NCBI GenBank assembly: GCA_013396915.1
Contig: VWZL01001361.1
Coordinates: forward strand, 1,386,740 to 1,450,739
Source of the DNA: Stercorarius parasiticus
Taxonomy: Eukaryota > Chordata > Aves > Charadriiformes > Stercorariidae
Direction of reading: 5' to 3'
DNA length: 64,000 nucleotides
A model generated the notes under the pieces. The model had not been told where the DNA came from and did no database searches. It saw only the letters and a program-made list of their open reading frames with translations. A program made the translations under genes and the position numbers. Positions 61,163 through 64,000 of this stretch are shown piece by piece. Position 1 is the first letter of the stretch, and each line of letters begins with the position of its first letter.

Positions 61163-62334
61163 GACAGAGGAGCTGGTCCCCGCACTCCCGAGAGCATCTT
61201 TGCCTTTGTAGCCATTAATGCTGCTTTTTCTGTGGAAAGCCACTTGTGTCCCACTGCCTTGGGCACCCCCGCTGGCACCTGCCAGCACCTGAAAGCTGCA
61301 GCGTCCTGCAGAGCGGAGCTGCTCAGTCCCTCCCCCTGCAAACGTGCTGTCTCCAGCCGTCTTCACGGAGAGTTTCCTCAGGTCATCGCCTTTGCTAAAA
61401 TGCATGAGCCAGCCACCAACTTGCTCCACTGCTGTAGCACAGCCTGGTCACCCCTGCTGGCCTCATGCCTGTTGGGGAGGTGGTGAAATCCTGTGGCCAC
61501 AGCTCAGAGGCAGACAGCCTCATGTTCTCTTTATTGTCCCCCCTTTTTCTGCAGCACTGCAGATCCCAGCCACAAGCGAGTGAAAGTTTCCGTGATAAAG
61601 CTGTACCTTCTCTCAGACCAAAATGGGAATTTCCTTCTCTGTCAGGTGGTAACCCACCATATCAACAACTCTTCAAGCTTTGAAAGACTTCTAAAGCAGA
61701 ATTCAGAGCTTGGAGCAACTTGGGACAAATCCAAGCAAAGCAAACTAAGTGGGTTCAGATATACACAAATTTACTTCACCAATGAGGGTCTGCTGTTGCT
61801 GGAGGAATTCTGCAGTGCCCAGCCCCAGGGCTCCGCACTCCCGCTCTTCGAATGGCTTGATTCCTGCCCTGCGGGTCATAAACACTGGAGGCAAAGATGA
61901 GATGAAGCATTTCCCTTTTCTCCTTGATGAGGAGGTTTGTAGATGTGGGATTAAGCTGTTTACCTCCTGGGAGCTCGACTTGTGTGGATCACTGGGATGT
62001 GGGTTGTTCATCAAGCAGGCCATGACCTTGAAGGATGTTATTTCAAGAGGAGTGAGTGAGGCCTGTAGTGGGAAGCTGTTGTGTTTTGGGGGGAACACAT
62101 AAATGCAGACCATAGCATTGAAAGGCAAGAAAACTAGCTTAACTGAGTCTGGGTCGTTAAGGGAACTGCGGCCACTTTCACAGGAAATAGCAGGATGACA
62201 GACTTCAAAGTCTTGTAGAAGTTGAAACATGTTAGTGGAGCAGTTACGGACAGGCTATAGCGCACAGAGTAATTTTCCTAGCCCTACAGGTTTCTCCTGA
62301 ACCACATAGATGTAACAACAGGCAATGTCTCTTC

Positions 62335-62420
62335 CAGCATTCCTGGAAGCACTGCATGAGGAGACACAGTGACCTGCCACAAGTCACACAGCAAAAATTA
62401 GCCAGCAGCAGTCTGTGTGC
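62335..62420 (-). repeat. MIR-type SINE relic (antisense)
   Basis: ATGAGGAGACACAGTGACCTGCC, AAGTCACACAGCAAAAATTAGCC is the reverse complement of the MIR core. Confidence 0.7.
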
Positions 62421-62875
62421 AGAATTCATTTTCACCTCACTGCAATGCAGCTGTCTCTGAGGGGGCCTAGCAGTTTCTGCTGAGTTCCGAGCACTGTGAT
62501 ATGACATCTCCAAACAGGAAGGCAAAATGCAATTACTTCTTTGGGAGTACAGCCAGGATTTTGGGGCTAAAAGTCCTGCTCTTCAGTGCCAGGAGTCCTG
62601 TCAGGACCTTAAGAAGTTGATGGCGAGGTGTTGTGCTGTTGCATTAAATTTTTCCTTCTTCAGGATCAGCAGAAAATTGCTTCCTGTGATTTACCCTTTT
62701 GTCACCGTCACAGTCTGGGCACAGCTTTGGACTTACATGTATTGGAAAGCTGACACCTCCTTGAATGCAACTGGTTTGCTTTAAGGCAGGAAGTATATAA
62801 GAAGGCTAAGAGCTGGCTGGAACAAAGAGAAGAAATGGGGTTAGAGCCATAAATCAAACAGCAGGAGGTGAATGA

Positions 62876-63010
62876 GAGGCAGTGTAGCTTATCGGTGAGA
62901 ACAAGGGTAGGATCCTGTCCTCCGGTTCTGATGCTAGTATGGATATGTTGCTGCTTTTCGTTGAGCTTCTGTTCTTTGTGCAAAACAGGGATGATGCAGC
63001 CTGTTTCACT
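62876..63010 (+). repeat. MIR-type SINE relic, tRNA-related head to core
   Basis: GAGGCAGTGTAGCTTATCGG (A-box side), GGATCCTGTCCTCCGGTTCTG (B-box side) and TGTGCAAAACAGGGATGATGC (3' core) keep the MIR order over about 135 bp. This is the best-preserved SINE relic in the window. It ends about 100 bp before the next FSTL1 exon. Confidence 0.8.
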
Positions 63011-63111
63011 AAAGCTTCAGAAATGCTAAGTACATATGGAAGAGGGAGAAGGAAGGGGTACCCTGAACTGATAAATCAGACCTTCTCACATCTTGCCATC
63101 TTTCCCTACAG

Positions 63112-63230
63112 AGCTTTGACGATGGCGATTCTCGCTTGGACTCCACTGAATTCCTGAAGTTTGTAGAGCAGAATGAGACTGCTGTCAACATCACCACCTA
63201 CATGGACCAGGAGACCAACAAGCTGCTCAG
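63112..63230 (+). CDS. FSTL1: FSTL1 coding exon: first EF-hand
   Basis: The exon encodes [20 protein letters not shown] through NETAVNITT to TNKLL plus two bases (phase 2 out). The acceptor is CCCTACAG and the donor CTCAG|GTGGGC. The [12 protein letters not shown] segment has an EF-hand-like loop. In the mammalian protein the EF-hands are reported not to bind calcium functionally. The sequons NET and NIT match two known mammalian glycosylation sites. The next exon, starting after LLR, is beyond the window, so the gene is partial here. Confidence 0.97.
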
Positions 63231-64000
63231 GTGGGCGGTGAACAGGAGGGCCAGATGTGGTAGAAGGGGGCATGAAAATCCACTCATGGAAAATACCAGT
63301 TACAGCTTGCACTAACAGAGACAGCTGTGTATGAAGTGTGTTCTCACTTAATTAGGTGTGAATATCACCAAATGGAACAGTGCCCCACCCCTGCCCTTCA
63401 CGTTGCGCGTGTATTCCACCCTCTTTTGCCTTAAATCTCATAGGGTTTCAGCCAGAAGGTGACTTGGGTGACAGAAAAGTTGTCATCTTTTTTTATTTCC
63501 TAACAAATTAGCTTTCCAGTGGACCTTACTCACCTTTTGCCTGATAGCTAGATCCAGTGCAAGGAAGGCGGTGGGAAAACACAGCTCATGGGCAGCCTGC
63601 AGTTAGAGCTGATACAAGCATCGCATGAAAATGTAGTTTGAAAGGCTTCCCTTTTTTTGCGTGCATGCCACTGTGTGTGAGACAATGAGGAGTACAGGCT
63701 GCTTGTTGTTAGGCTGTGCTTGCATCTTCACTCATGTGAAGTATGTAGGTGTCAACAGGGTCTTATTCCTGCTGTTCTGAATATCCCACACACACACACT
63801 TCCCAGCCCTTTGACAGACAGGGGGTATTTTGTGACTGTTTTTCTTTTGTCTGTATTCAGTGAGGTTTCCTTACAGAAGCCACTTCTGCCAGGCATCTCA
63901 GAGCCTTCCTAGTTGTTACTGGTTTTACTCCCCTGTACTCTGAAGCCAATAGAGCAGGGATTAGCCCAATACAGCCCTGTGCAGAACATGCCTCTGTGTT
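63231..64000 (+). other. FSTL1: FSTL1 intron, cut by the window edge
   Basis: It starts with donor GTGGGC and runs off the right edge. A short CA repeat occurs at 63788-63800. No exon was recognised. Confidence 0.8.

Larger units (their letters stand above)
60263..63111 (+). other. FSTL1: FSTL1 intron with GC donor
   Basis: The intron is 2849 bp, GC-AG (GCAAGC at the left, TTTCCCTACAG at the right). It holds a compact block with an X-box core palindrome and a CTCF-like motif (61135-61162), a minus-strand MIR relic (62335-62420) and a plus-strand MIR relic (62876-63010). No extra exon was recognised. Confidence 0.85.

Noticed and set aside
1..64000. CRISPR arrays, operons, tRNA or rRNA genes
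   Set aside because: None was seen. The tRNA-like boxes present belong to decayed MIR-type SINEs, and the sequence is vertebrate.

Overview
This window is vertebrate nuclear DNA, almost certainly from a bird. Several things point there: degraded CR1 LINE fragments with the avian 3' end (TTCTATGAT-like), old MIR-type SINE relics, an endogenous-retrovirus-type solo LTR with a 5-bp target duplication, long introns, and exons encoding follistatin-like 1 (FSTL1) that read almost like the mammalian protein. There are no prokaryotic-style genes. Nearly all long open frames are chance frames in intronic or intergenic DNA, and one is an artefact of a run of Ns.

Layout. Positions 1-13000 look like non-coding DNA upstream of FSTL1, with scattered CR1 fragments. 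Around 13260-14616 is a very GC- and CpG-rich block, broken by a 755-N gap and by two single-N joins around a 71-bp exact duplication. I read it as the FSTL1 promoter CpG island and 5' end. The canonical signal-peptide exon is not visible and is probably in the gap. From there to 55542 is about 41 kb of apparent first-intron DNA. It holds a 1.46-kb CR1 copy with a broken reverse transcriptase (36395-37851), other CR1 pieces, MIR relics, an LTR (53333-53795), a perfect 24-bp palindrome and several X-box-like palindromes.

Five FSTL1 coding exons on the + strand follow: 55543-55647, 56885-57014, 58576-58608, 60132-60262 and 63112-63230. All phases are compatible, giving a continuous 172-residue stretch plus two bases. 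It covers the follistatin-like/Kazal module, a short linker and the start of the EF-hand-containing SPARC-like extracellular module. The gene runs off the right edge; the rest of the EF-hand region, the VWC-like domain and the 3' UTR lie outside.

The points most worth a second look are: an in-frame ATG with a signal-peptide-like hydrophobic leader just upstream of the first visible coding exon; a GC-AG intron after the 131-nt exon; a composite palindrome plus CTCF-like site in that same intron; the palindromes in intron 1; the clean solo LTR; and the assembly duplication at the promoter. I found no evidence for a wholly new multi-gene system.
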